Assembly (NCBI GenBank): GCA_014155875.1
Contig: JACEFZ010021772.1
Location: 1 to 64,000, forward strand
From: Cepaea nemoralis
Lineage: Eukaryota > Mollusca > Gastropoda > Stylommatophora > Helicidae
Direction: 5' to 3'
DNA: 64,000 bases
The position numbers and the translations under genes are program-made. The notes below the pieces were generated by a model. That model made no database searches, had not been told where the DNA came from, and saw nothing but the letters and a program-made list of their open reading frames with translations. Of this stretch, positions 45,536 to 56,903 are shown in pieces. Each line of letters opens with the position of its first letter. The stretch's first letter is position 1.

Positions 45536-45639
45536 GCATCAAAGTAGGTACACATGTCACTTCACATAGACAGAAGATTAGCCATAGCAGAACACAACAA
45601 CGGACATGTTTGAATAACGCAGACACAAACAATAGATTG

Positions 45640-45715
45640 CACTATCTATTGCCTGGCTGGTATGTTTCGCTGCATCTCGTCATGTACACACTGCAGACAG
45701 CACACAACATAAACT
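45640..45715 (-). ncRNA. Hammerhead-ribozyme-like motif, copy 3
   Basis: On the minus strand reads TGTACATGACGAGATGCAGC, then GAAACATACCAGCCAGGCAA and TAGATAGTGCA. The core GACGA and CGAAA are kept; the first core base is A instead of C. Stem I is TGTAC with GTGCA, five pairs including one G-U. Downstream TTGTTTGTGTCTGCGTTATT matches the sequence after copy 1, so all three belong to one repeat family. Confidence 0.5.
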
Positions 45716-45730
45716 AACAAGTTGGAGCTT

Positions 45731-46020
45731 AGCATGGCCGAATGGATAAGAGCGTTATTTCTTAAACATCCGGTGCGCTGATGCGGAGGTAAGCGGTTCA
45801 ACTTCTACACCGGTCAGTTGGACTAAAATGTTGACTTCTCGTCCTTGACTTGGGGGACGTAAATTACAAGTACCTCTGAAGTCAGAGTGGGTTCATCTGA
45901 TGGTGAGGGACATTGGCAATAGGGAAAGCTAATTTACACGCAAAATTCAGTCCAGTGCTACTAGAAGTAGCGTGAATGGACTACGTTTGAGTTCAAAGCG
46001 AGAGGACGTTTACAAAATGA
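45731..46020 (+). mobile_element. SINE-A, tRNA-Ser-like
   Basis: tRNA-like head GCATGGCCGAATGGATAAG (A box) and GCGGTTCAACTTC (B box), then the body TTGACTTGGGGGACGTAAAT, GGTGAGGGACATTGGCAATA and CAGTCCAGTGC. Relatives at 50850-51330 and 63860-64000 share head and body in the same order. Confidence 0.75.
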
Positions 46021-46169
46021 AATAATAATTAGATAAATCCTGCAAGCTGAAATATACAATACACATATTCACACAGTTATTTGAACACTGTGTTGTGGCT
46101 ATGTCATGAGAAAGCAACGTAACCGTTTGACATCTGGAAAACTAGGTATCGTCTTCCTCTTCTTCTGCG

Positions 46170-46242
46170 TTCATCCTCTCTCTCTCTCTGTGTGTGTGTG
46201 CGTGTGTGTGTGGTGTGTGTGTGTATGTGTGTGTGTGTGTGT
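46170..46242. repeat. (CT)n/(GT)n microsatellite
   Basis: CTCTCTCTCT run grading into GTGTGTG with a few GTGCG and GTATG variants. Confidence 0.93.
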
Positions 46243-46769
46243 TTTTCAGACGTAATTGCGTTGTGTTTACATGCGCCTTTAGGCCGACACACCCGACTTC
46301 TGTGGGCATTTATTGACCCCGTTAACTGTCCCGGGTAAACTGTGGGTATTAGAAACAGCGGTAGACAGAGGCAATGTTGGGTGGTTGACATAGTGACATG
46401 GCAGGCGTATTAAAGGTATACAAAAAAACTTATCAAACGTACACAAGACAGGTGATTATAGGTAACACATTGATCGGTTGTGTCACCCGACGTGATACGT
46501 GATGATAATGTTTTCAGTGTGTAAAACAGTCAGCAGGCTATTAATAAATCAGCGTGGATCGATCACTAACGACTGGATGATCAACATTAGGACCACCTGT
46601 CACCACGTGACCCAGCGCTGTCATATCAGGTAGCATAGTTAATTGTGTAAACGTTCCAGGCACAGATTGGGGGAGGACATACAAGGGTTGGGGAAGAATA
46701 GAACGTCGGTCGAACAGATAGAAGACTCATATTTCAGATAATCATGCATATAAATCAATACAAAGTCAG
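46243..46769. other. Unassigned DNA
   Basis: No recognisable coding, RNA or terminal-repeat feature. Confidence 0.35.
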
Positions 46770-47290
46770 AAGACAAGGATATCTCCAGGTTGTGATGATA
46801 CAGCAGCAGAACTAATCCAGGCCAGGCGAGAAAGCAGCACCCAAATCCACCATGCGCTGTGTATAAATATCTGGACTAGAGCTATATGGCCCAAAGCATG
46901 GAAAAGAACAAGCTATATCCCGCTGCCAAAGAAAGGAAATTTAAAACTGTGCACAAATTATCGGACCACCGCACTATCAGTAAAATCCTCTTGCAGATTT
47001 TCATGGCAAGTTCTACAAAAAGTAAGTGAAACTCGTAAAATGATTCGAGAAAAATTAGATATAGACAGTTGAGGCTTTTGGGGCACGTTGTCAGACGAAA
47101 TAAATCAACTGCAGAACTAGGTGACAACAGGCAAGAGTGATGGGAAAAGAACAAGGGGAAAGCAAAGAAATCAATATTTGGATGGTTAGACCATGTGGTA
47201 TGGTTGAGACAAGCACACAGTGCTGATCTGACTCTGGTGATCGTGTGAGATTGCGAGACATGACCACCCACGCTTATCGGAATGGCACTT
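46770..47290 (+). mobile_element. Decayed RTE-like LINE (RT and C-terminus)
   Basis: RT entry motif AAELIQARRESSTQIHHALC then WPKAWKRTSYIPLPKKGNLK (about 46805-46940). It is deleted to a C-terminal remnant with FWGTLSDEI, VTTGK and KRTRGKQRNQYLDG (about 47080-47180), ending TATCGGAATGGCACTTGATGA, the RTE 3' end. Many stops. Confidence 0.75.
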
Positions 47291-47339
47291 GATGACGGTG
47301 ACGATGAATCAATATGAAGAGCATTGAAATTAAATTAGA

Positions 47340-47850
47340 ATACGAATTACAGGGAGTACAGGCATGTTTCAGACAGAACAGGGGAACCAGGGATTATATC
47401 TGCAACATGAGAACCATCTTTGAGAAATGCAGAGAGTACACTGTACATCTACAAACTTGCTTCGACGATTCAATAAGCCCTTGAATGTATTCAGCATCAG
47501 AAACTGTGGAACATCATGAGTATATGGGGTTTCCAGCACATCTGATACGCTTAATTCAGTCATTATACCACGATTAACAAGCAGGTGCTAGAGTAGACGG
47601 TGAAACATCAAGGCGGTTTGAGGTGTAAAAGAAAGTAGGGTTGCTCTTCATATCTATTCAGCATATATGCAGAAAATGTAATGTCAAGTGTCAAAAATGA
47701 TGAGAGCAGAGATAATTGTGATCCATTTGTAACTGGTGGAAAATAAATCTCAACTCTTAGATCAGATCTTAGATATGCAGATGTAACAGCTCTCCTCTCA
47801 AATCGCGCTAAAGGATTAAACTAGCAGATCTTGTCACAGATAGCCGGACT
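47340..47850 (+). mobile_element. Decayed LINE RT fragment
   Basis: Scattered RT motifs: QACFRQNRGTRDYICNMRTI (about 47357-47412), QQAGARVDGETSRRF (about 47578) and DLRYADVTALLSN (about 47770), the last a damaged YADD. Stops in all frames. Probably the same LINE family as the fragment to its left, rearranged. Confidence 0.65.
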
Positions 47851-47914
47851 GAATAAGTAGACATGCAGAGGCTTTCATAGTTAAACTAAAAACGTATACA
47901 TTATTAGAAACACA

Positions 47915-48300
47915 AATGGGCGGACAGAATAGAGAGATAAATTATCAAACAGAATAGAGAGACAGGTGGGTGAACAGAATAGAGAGACAGATAGGCGAAT
48001 ATAATAGAGAGATAGGTGGGCGGACAGAATAGAGAAACAGATGGGCGAATAGAATAGACAGACAGGTGGGCAGGTGGAATAGAAAGACATGTGAGCAGAC
48101 AGAATAGAAAGACATATGGTCAGACAGATAGAGCTTCTCACAGTTACATTAAGTAAACATAATAAATTACAAGCGCATACTGAATAGAGAGACAGATGAG
48201 AGGACAAGTAGATTGACACGTAGGCGGACAGAATAGAGCTTAGATGGGCGGACAGAATAGAGCTTAGATGGGCGGACAGAACAGAAAGACATATGTAACT
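47915..48300. repeat. Degenerate 24-26-bp minisatellite
   Basis: Irregular repeats of GGGCGGACAGAATAGAGAGA with ACAGAT spacers, interrupted by an unrelated stretch at about 48130-48185. A minus-strand open frame rich in LYSICLS is an artefact. Confidence 0.8.
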
Positions 48301-49610
48301 TTTAAGTCACCAGGATGTTCTCATATGCCCCTCTTCTCATTACATGACCAAAGAACACTATGTTTCTGATTGCTGCGTACAATGTTCTATGTAATAGAGT
48401 CTTTTCCAGGCAATAGTCGTTGTTTACTCCGGCAGTCCAAGATTTTCACAACATTCGTCTCAGAAACTGTATCTCCTCTGTAGGTGTAGTCGAACTCTTC
48501 CTAATTTGTTCGTTCACGCTCCATGATTTACTGCCATACGACTGAACAGGTTATATATGTAAACATGTAAACACTTTTTCTAACATTCCATGAAAGTGAG
48601 TATTTACATGTTTTACTTTCGATCCCGTTATATGCAACTGTGGCTTGGTCTGTTCTGCTCTCTTAATCTCTGCCACACATCTTTCATCTGATGTTATGAT
48701 TTACTCCAAATATTTGAATTTATTGACTAGGTTTAGAATTGTTCGCTTTTATTCTTTTGTCCCACTGCTTTTGCCGTGAAGCGACGCAGAGGGGAGGCGG
48801 GTGAAAGCTTCTGTGTTTCACTTGTCTTGTTGCTTGTACTAACATCATATTTAATTTTTTCAATGTGTCTATTTCTCCATCTAGCCAACTCTTCCTGGGT
48901 CACCCTCTCACCTTGTACCCCGATGTTCTCATGTACAACGCTCTAGTCACTGATTGATCTTGTTCTATTCTAATTAAATGTCAGAAACATGTAATTCTTT
49001 GATGTTCTACACAGTCGGTAACAGGTGTAGTTCCTACACTTGTTCTTAGTTTTCCATCCGTCTCTCTACCTGTTCTTGTTTTCCCAGCTGGGTTTCTTAT
49101 GCATCACCTCTCACATGATGCGATTTACGCCTGGGTGTTTCCAGGACTACCCATGTCTGACATTGGTAACACAGCGCGGGAATTAATACAGATCTATCAA
49201 CTTCTGTTTGTATGCATGTTGATATATAGATGTGTTAGGATAGGTGTTAGTTGATAGTTGATGTTTTCTATTTTCTATATTCTCGTGTCTATTTCTCTGT
49301 CTAGTCTTCCATCACATGTGAACACACTGCCCAGATATTTGTACTCTTGAAGTTGTTTTCATGATTCCCCCTTTATATCAACGTTCTATGACACCATTGT
49401 TCGTTGAATTGTCATAAATTGTTTCAGTGTTAATGTTGATACTAAAAAGCTGACAGAAATTATCAAGGCAATGTATATGGTACTGGAGATCAGCATTGTT
49501 CTTGTACAGGAACTGGTCGTCTGCATACAGCAGCTCATTTAAACTCTCTAAGAAGTAAGACTGGCCTACGTGCCCAATTTGTAACCCTTTTAAAATAAGG
49601 TTCAATTCAA
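48300..49610 (-). mobile_element. Decayed LINE RT, minus strand
   Basis: RT core at 49605-49378 with ELLYADDQFLY and FSININTET. The C-terminal part is near 48560-48300 with SYGSKSWSVNEQIRK, EIQFLRRML and VFFGHVMRRGAYENILVT. The region between is too decayed to translate. Family differs from the main RTE copies. Confidence 0.7.
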
Positions 49611-49844
49611 TTCAATTCAATTCTCTGGTTGTGGATTTGCTTATTTAGTAATCTTATTATTGTTCGCTTCTTTTACAATATCACAATTTGGAGTTATTTT
49701 ATTTCTTTGATATACCCACTGTTTCTCTTCTCTGAATGTAAATATAGTCAAAGTATTTCAGTTTCCGCGAGGATATGCTGCTTATGGTCGAGCGTTCTTC
49801 AATAGTCAGATCTTGTAGAATATTAGCATCTTTTCTTGTGGCCA
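49611..49844. other. Unassigned DNA
   Basis: A short TTCAA repeat at 49600-49622, otherwise nothing recognised. Confidence 0.35.
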
Positions 49845-50458
49845 TGTTATTCTAGGAATGTTTCTGTGATATTTGAGCTCAGCTGGCACGATTTTCTTCT
49901 GTAATACTGCTAAATTGTCCATTTTATTCTAGGAATTTTTCTGTGATATTTGAGTTCCACAGACACGATTTTCTTCTATAATGACAGCTAAATTACCTAT
50001 GTTATTCTAGGAATGTTTATGTGATATTTGAGTTCCACAGACACGATTTTCTTCTATAATGACAGCTAAATTACCTATGTTATTCTAGGAATGTTTATGT
50101 GATATTTGAGTTCCACAGACACGATTTTCTTCTATAATGACAGCTAAATTACCTATGTTATTCTAGGAATGTTTATGTGATATTTGAGTTCCACAGACAC
50201 GATTTTCTTCTATAATGACAGCTAAATTACCTATGTTATTCTAGGAATGTTTATGTGATATTTGAGTTCCACAGACACGATTTTCTTCTATAATGACAGC
50301 TAAATTACCTATGTTATTCTAGGAATGTTTATGTGATATTTGAGTTCCACAGACACGATTTTCTTCTATAATGACAGCTAAATTGTCCATGTTATTCTAG
50401 GAATGTTTATGTGATATTTGAGTTCCAAAGACACGATTTTCTTATGTAACGACTGCTA
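49845..50458. repeat. 78-bp tandem repeat, about 8 units
   Basis: Unit TTCTAGGAATGTTTATGTGA ... ACACGATTTTCTTCTATAAT ... TTACCTATGTTA, with a period of 78 bp (for example 50005 to 50083). Central units are nearly identical; the outer ones diverge, as expected from unequal exchange. No coding. Confidence 0.95.
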
Positions 50459-50461
50459 AAA

Positions 50462-50792
50462 GTTGGCTATTAAAAACGATAAAACAAAAAAAAATTGAAA
50501 TATTTTGGTCACTTGAAACGTCACGAAAGTTTGGAGAGAACAATAATGGAGGAGTATATGCCTGGGAAGAGAGGAAGAGGAAGGCCAAAGAGAAGATAGG
50601 TGCAGGATGTGGCGGATAATCTCCAGGTGGGTGTATCGGACGCGGAACATCTTGCTTATGATCGAGAGGTTTTCCGGAAGGTTGTTATGGGAGCGAGGTT
50701 CTGCAAAGGACATGCTACTGAATGAATGAATGAATGAATTAATTAATGAATTAATGAATGAATGAATGAATGAATGAATGAATGAATGAATG
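50462..50792 (+). mobile_element. LINE C-terminal fragment with (GAAT)n tail
   Basis: Encodes YFGHLKRHESLERTIM, then GKRGRGRPKRR, a stop, and VQDVADNLQVGVSDAEHLA and ARFCKGHATE, the C-terminus of an RTE-like LINE ORF. It is followed by GAAT/TTAA units at 50728-50792 as the 3' tail. Confidence 0.78.
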
Positions 50793-50849
50793 CTAAATTG
50801 TCCATGAATCACATCTGCATATTCAAATAGAGACTGGAAATCGCAAGCG

Positions 50850-51330
50850 CGCTAGTTCCAAACTTCCGCTGCTCTGATGTCAGTGTAGTGGCTTCTCTCC
50901 CTACACACGTTTGCTTGATTTAAACGCTCACTTCTCCTCCTTGACCTGGGGGAATTAATTTCAAGTACAACGGATTTGTGGCGAAGGTGTTTCGGCTGCA
51001 ATTCGTAATCCCGGATACCGCGTTCGACACACAGCTGCGGGAGATTTTGAAGCAGACCGCGTTGCGTTGGTTTCTATACAAAGTTACGAGTGGCGGCCGT
51101 TCTGAAAGCAATGGAAAACTACTGAATGTAAACTTGACAAGAAATCACAACCATATCAAAAATGCTAGGGGTGACTGCGACATCATGTAAGTGATATGGA
51201 ACTAAGTTTTAACCTAATAAGTGGGACTGGGTTCGCCTGGTGGCGAGGGACCCTGGTAATAGGGAAAACTGACCCACTCGTAACAATCAGTCCAGTGATA
51301 AATACGCTCGAGTTGAAAGCGAGCTAACGA
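50850..51330 (+). mobile_element. SINE-A interrupted by SINE-B
   Basis: The SINE-A head and first body half lie at about 50850-50970 (TTGACCTGGGGGAATTAAT, TTTCAAGTAC). SINE-B fills about 50971-51205 (GCGTTCGACACACAGCTGCG, AAGCAGACCGCGTTGCG, GTTCTGAAAGCAATGG, GACTGCGACATCATG). SINE-A then resumes at about 51220 (GGTGGCGAGGGACCCTGG, AATAGGGAAAACTG, CAGTCCAGTG). Confidence 0.75.
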
Positions 51331-51920
51331 GAAAAACAATAGAAAGTAATACATCGAAGAAGCTAAGGATTAGTTCAACATAATAAAAACAGATATAACC
51401 CAAACTGCATGCCATAATAACAGACTAATGTCGCGATGTCCACAAAATGCATCACAACAAAAGACAACACTCTCACAAAATAATGAATAATGAAACTCAC
51501 CTCGTGTAATTATTAGTTAGAAATATACTGCAGTTTCAACTGTCTTACAGTGTCACAAACATCATAACTATCACCAAAATGAAACAAATCACTAGCTAAT
51601 CCCAGGTGATATTTCATTAGACACACTCTCAGAAATACACCATCAAACAACCGCGTAAACTAAATGCCTGTTCAGCTAGAGAGCGCAGGTCGAGTTTAGG
51701 ATTGTTAGGTTTCTAGATCTTCCTTGACAGCGTGTTGATACACACATAGCCTAGTTTTCTAGACCGCTTATGTTTGGAGAGCCGAGGTCACTAACTCCAG
51801 GCCGATAAAGGTCCTGTTTTAACATGCTGTTATGGACAAACTGGAACTGTTTTGTTTCTTTACAAAGCGACTAGCTGTAAGTCTTTCGTCTGAGTCCCCC
51901 TCGCACTTTTAAAATTTGTG
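51331..51920. other. Unassigned DNA
   Basis: No recognisable feature. Confidence 0.35.
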
Positions 51921-51927
51921 GAGCCTC

Positions 51928-52131
51928 ACTCACTCACTCACTAATTCACTCACTCATTTACTGACTCATTCACTCACTTACTCACTCATCCACTCACTCA
52001 CTCACTCACTCACATTTCAAGAAAAATGTGTTCAGGTCCCGTTCAGTTGTCGATATATCGGTTAGTTATAAAGCAATTGTTACCGCTAAGGTACACTTTC
52101 AGCTGATATGGTGTGATATTATATGATATGA

Positions 52132-52167
<36 letters not shown>
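51928..52167. repeat. (CACT)n and (TTGA)n microsatellites
   Basis: CACTCACTCACT units at 51928-52012 and TTGATTGATTGA units at about 52130-52167, with unique sequence between. Confidence 0.92.
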
Positions 52168-52168
<1 letters not shown>

Positions 52169-52189
52169 CGTCGTTGTGCTCTGGACACA

Positions 52190-52430
52190 TCCATTTATAC
52201 TGTCTCTGCCAGGCGCCAGCTCCGTGGCGAACAGGTTACTGACGGAGTTCGAAACACAGCTGCGTGCGATTTGGCAGCAGATCGCCTTGCGTTCGTTTTT
52301 TATTAAATGGTATGGGTATTGGTCGTTCAGAAAACAATGGCTAACTACTGAACGTAAACTTGCCCAGGAATCACGAACAGCCGAAAATGCTGAGGTTCAC
52401 TGCTACGTCCTGTAAAGGATGTGCAAGTAG
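52190..52430 (+). mobile_element. SINE-B copy, well preserved
   Basis: GGAGTTCGAAACACAGCTGC, TTTGGCAGCAGATCGCCTTG, GTCGTTCAGAAAACAATGG, CTACTGAACGTAAACTTGCC, GAGGTTCACTGCTACGTCC and TGTAAAGGATGTGCAAG in the complete SINE-B order. Confidence 0.8.
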
Positions 52431-52533
52431 CTTACTCTATCAGGCAAGAGGGGCTAGGGCAAGGATGTTAAATGCTACTCTAGAAAGCTGATTACGAATA
52501 CATCCATTTCTGTCCCTCCGAGTTGTATGTACT

Positions 52534-53640
52534 TCCCTTGTGATCGCACTGGATACTGCCACAAGTAATGGCACATTCTTCTGCCACAAGGAATGGCAAA
52601 TATTACTGCCACACGCAATGGCAAATGCTACTGCCATAAGTAATGGCACATGCTACTGCCACAAGTAATGACACATGCTACTGCCACAAGACATGGCAAA
52701 TATTATTACCATAAGTAATGGCAAATGCTACTGCCACAAGACATGGCAAATGTTATTACCACAAGTAATGGCAAATGCTACTGCCACAAGTAATGGCACA
52801 TGCTACTGCCACAAGTAATGGCACATGCTACTGCCACAAGTAATGGCAAATGTTATTACCACAAGTAATGGCACATGCTACTGCCACAAGTAATGGCACA
52901 TGCTACTGCCACAAGTAATGGCACATGCTACTGCCACAAGTAATGGCAAATGTTATTACCACAAGTAATGGCACATGCTACTGCCACAAGTAATGGCACA
53001 TGCTACTGCCACAAGTAATGGCACATGCTACTGCCACAAGTAATGGCACATGCTTCTGCCACAAGTAATGGCAAATGTTATTACCACAAGTGATGGCACA
53101 TTCTACTGCCACAAGTAATGGCAAATGTTATTACCACAAGTAATGGCACATGCTACTGCCACAAGTAATGGCACATGCTACTGCCACAAGTAATGGCAAA
53201 TGTTATTACCACAAGTAATGGCACATGCTACTGCCACAAGTAATGGCAAATGTTATTACCACAAGTAATGGCACATGCTACTGCCACAAGTAATGGCACA
53301 TGCTACTGCCACAAGTAATGGCAAATGTTATTACCACAAGTAATGGCACATGCTACTGCCACAAGTAATGGCACATGCTACTGCCACAAGTAATGGCACA
53401 TGCTACAGCCACAAGTAATGGCAAATGTTATTACCACAAGTAATGGCAAATGCTACTGCCACAAGTAATGGCAAATGCTACTGCCACAAGTAATGGCAAA
53501 TGTTATTACCACAAGTAATGGCACATGCTACTGCCACAAGTAATGGCAAATGTTATTACCACAAGTAATGGCACATGCTACTGCCACAAGTAATGGCAAA
53601 TGTTATTACCACAAGTAATGGCAAATGCTACTGCCACAAG
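52534..53640. repeat. 25-bp satellite array, about 44 units
   Basis: Units of CTGCCACAAGTAATGGCACA plus TGCTA, with a second linked variant in which ACATGCTACTGCC is replaced by AAATGTTATTACC. The array ends inside TGCTACTGCCACAAG, which joins GGGATTCCATC of the gag frame without a break. Unit length is not a multiple of three, so no long frame survives. Confidence 0.95.
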
Positions 53641-54420
53641 GGGATTCCATCAGTGCATACTTGGAAAATTTTGAGTGTCTAATGTCCTACCATAAGATCA
53701 TAAAATCAGATTGGGCATATATCTTAATGAGAAACTTAGCTCTTGAACCTTTAAAAGTAATAGAGACAGTGCCACAGGAAATGCGAAAAGACTATGACTA
53801 TTTAAAGCAACGCATTCTCCAACATTTTTCTTTAGATACTGCAGGTTACCAACAACAGTTTGCCAAATTATCCCCACAACCAAACCAAACCTTTATAGAT
53901 TATGTCAGTACAGTCCAAGACGTGTGTACAAAGTGGATTAACTCGGCTAAAACTAACAACAGCCATGACAAACTTAAAGAGCTCATTATTATGGATAAGA
54001 TAATTAGTACAATCCCTACACCTTTTGCTAAGTTTTTAAAACAAATGGACTGTAAAAGTATTCAGGAAATCGAGTCCAAGGGGAATGCATTTTTCACAGC
54101 AAACAGAGACATTTTTCATCTAAACATAAGTCAAAACGATACAGCAGCAGCAGTAGTGAACACCAAATACTCGAAACAAACGGAGAGTAAATTTAAACCG
54201 CGCTCAAATGTCAGTAAACCAGTTAAATGCCAATATTGTAGTTTGAATCACGACCCATACGCGATGTGCGATAAATCGCCGAACTGTCCTCACCACCTCA
54301 AAATGATAGTGGAGAAGCAGAAGACTAAGCGCAATGCTTACCAGAGAGCGGTCAAATGTTTTTTTTTTGCAGTAGCTTTGGGCACTATAGTCGCTTCTGT
54401 GAGGGCCGAAAGTTATTGAA
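53625..54420 (+). pseudogene. gag: gag of Gmr1-like element 2 (5'-truncated)
   Basis: Retrotransposon gag from GDSISAYLENFECLM (about 53640) through QRILQHFSLDTAGYQQQF and KELIIMDKI. It ends in a Cys/His-rich end: CQYCSLNHDPYAMC, then after a one-base shift in a T-run near 54360 CFFCSSFGHYSRFC, a CX2CX4HX4C zinc knuckle. The true start and the 5' LTR are missing, replaced by the 25-bp array. The ATG within the last array unit is not a reliable start. Confidence 0.8.
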
Positions 54421-55351
54421 ACAGGCCAATGCTGCACTAGTGGAAACGTCGTCAGACGAAGAGATTGAATCACTGAATGATTGTGACAATCAAAACGACA
54501 ATGTAAGTGAGCTTGGAAATGCTGTACAAATTATTGACACCATTACAGACAGTAAGTGTAACACCTGTACGAAGTTCCAACTTGACACAACATTACTATG
54601 TGGCCACACTATCCCTATTTCAAATGAAACAGCCAACGCTGCCTTGTCATCTACAGGCAAGCTAGTTTTTTCAACAGGGTTTGTAAATAACAAAAAGTGC
54701 ACATTAATTCGGGATTCCGGCGCAACGCTCTGTGGGATTAAGAAAACATTAATAGACACTAAAGACTACACAGACAAACATGTGACTTGTCGCACATTCT
54801 CAGGCACTATAGAGAAATATCCCCTTGCTCTTGTCGAAATTCGAACCTCGTTCATATCAGGACGAGTATTATGCGCTGTCCTTGAAAATCCGGTCGCTGA
54901 TATTATACTTGGGAACCTGCCCAACATACAACCATGCTCTGAAAAGGAAATCAGAGATTGGGAGCATAGAAACGGTATCCACCACCCAAACAGCGATGCT
55001 AAAGAGAAACACCATTCATGCTTGTCTCAATCTGCCAAAAGACCAAGGGAGACAACCACTGAGGTAATTCAGAAAGAATTCACCGAGGTGTACAATGCAG
55101 GGGCGGTCGAATCTGTCAGTGATACGACCAAATTAAAACCTCGAATTGAGGATGCTACCGATCTACCAAGTACCAAGCCTGTAGATGTGCAACAACACAC
55201 ACAACACACAAATGCAATAACACGACAGACAACCCATAAAACCAACACCGACCAACTGCAGGAATCACTAGAAATTATAGCACCAAACACTACCAAACAC
55301 GAATTTTGGAGAGGAACAGAAAGCAGATCCTACACTTTCACCATATTTTAA
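54356..55351 (+). pseudogene. Protease region of Gmr1-like element 2
   Basis: Open frame of about 330 codons running from the zinc knuckle to a retropepsin domain. The active site is CTLIRDSGATLCGI (about 54700-54740; DSG instead of DTG) and the domain ends VADIILGNLP (about 54895). The downstream 130 codons are a low-complexity linker rich in Thr, Gln and His. The frame stops at 55351, and the integrase continues in another frame from about 55355. Confidence 0.8.
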
Positions 55352-55354
55352 GTT

Positions 55355-56903
55355 AGTAGGACTTAAACCAAAATTAACCAAGAACGCATCGTGGACATTT
55401 AGGCTACAGAACAATGTATTAACTAGAATTTACACAACAAAGCAGACGACGATACAGCAAGTAGTGTTACCACAAGCACATCGAGACAAAGTTCTAAAGA
55501 TAGCCCATGACTCACCTTTTGGAGGTCATATGGGGTACGAAAAGACCAGGGCTAGGGTCCTGACCCAGTTTTATTGGCCAAAATTTTGCCAAGATATAAA
55601 AACCTTTTGTAGATCTTGTGATATATGTCAGAAACTGGTGAAAAAGGGGAAAAACCCTACGGCAGAAGTCCAATCAACGACAACTGCCTCGAGGCCTTTC
55701 CAAATCGTGGCAGTTGACCTAGTAGGTCCGTTGAATCACATTTCAAGTAAAGGGAATAGATATATTTTTACTCTTATTGATGTATGTACGAGATGGCCAG
55801 AAATGCTTCCATTAAGATCTATCTCCTCTAAGGATGTGACGGACATATTATTAAATATTTTCTCCCGTTTTGGCTTCCCGGAGAAAATAATTTCTGATAG
55901 AGGAACCCAGTTCATATCGAATGCCACTCAATCGGTAACTAAGTTACTAGGCATCAAGCAATGTTTCACCAGTCCCTATCGACCGGCCGCAAATGGTATC
56001 TGCGAGAAACTAAATGGGGACCTGAAACATATGCTATCTAAAGTGACAGCTGAAAATCCAGCCGATTGGGACATACTCCTCCCAACGGTGCTGTTCGCAT
56101 ATAGAGAAGTCCCGCAATCAAGCACAGGGTTCTCTCCCTTCGAATTGATGTATGGAGCGAACCCAAGAGGACCTATAACTATTTACAAAGATATCATATC
56201 ACAACCTGTAAATATCCAACTACCCATTTCTACCTATGATTTAGTCACTGACACCAGAGACAAAATCATACGTTCCTGTATATTGGCCAGAACATCACTA
56301 CAGGAGAAAGGTTTTAAGTACAGGCAGTACGCCAACAGAGGTGCAAAAACAATTGTACTAAATCCAGGTCAGGATATTTTACTACTGCTACCTGACAAAA
56401 GAGATTTACTATCAACCTCTTGGCAGGGACCTTTTAAGATTATTAGAAGAATTTCGGAAGTTGATTACGAAATCTCTTTAAATGGAAAGTTGAAAATATT
56501 CCATGTAAATATGTTGAAACCATACTATGCTAGACAGGACACGGACACGACTGAGCAGACGCAGCGAACTGATGACAGAAACGAAACGACAAGTTCCCAA
56601 CGGAATGACACCTCGACAAATGAAGCATCGTTAACGACACACTCTTACGACGACAAAAACGACGAAGACATATGGACATTACCGACAATCTGTGATATCG
56701 ACAACGACGACAAATTTGACGACATATTGACAACGATTGATCTCGACGACGACGACAATGACATTGAGGACAATTTACAAACAGTAGCATCTGTGATAAA
56801 TCAGACAGACGTGGACAATACTGAAATCCCGGTACCAATTATGACTGACGACGGGAGTATAAGTGACATACATATCTCTGACACTTTGACACAACAACAG
56901 TGA
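55355..56903 (+). CDS. Integrase of Gmr1-like element 2 (upstream of RT)
   Basis: The frame opens with LKPKLTKNASWTFRL and continues with an H2C2 finger (HRDKVLKIAHDSPFGGHMG ... CRSCDICQ). The DDE core has Asp in AVDLVGPL (about 55716), Asp in IISDRGTQF (about 55896) and Glu in GICEKLNGD (about 56005). A GPF module (SWQGPFKIIRR, about 56420) and FHVNMLKPY (about 56500) follow. A long acidic Asp/Thr-rich tail of about 120 residues leads to TGA at 56901-56903. The same frame then continues into RT, so this stop may be a mutation or a read-through point. Confidence 0.9.

Noticed and set aside
47881..48219. Minus-strand frame rich in LYSICLS
   Set aside because: Translation of the degenerate GACAGAATAGA minisatellite.
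52534..53640. CRISPR-like array
   Set aside because: Units are head-to-tail 25-mers without spacers, in eukaryotic DNA; it is a satellite.
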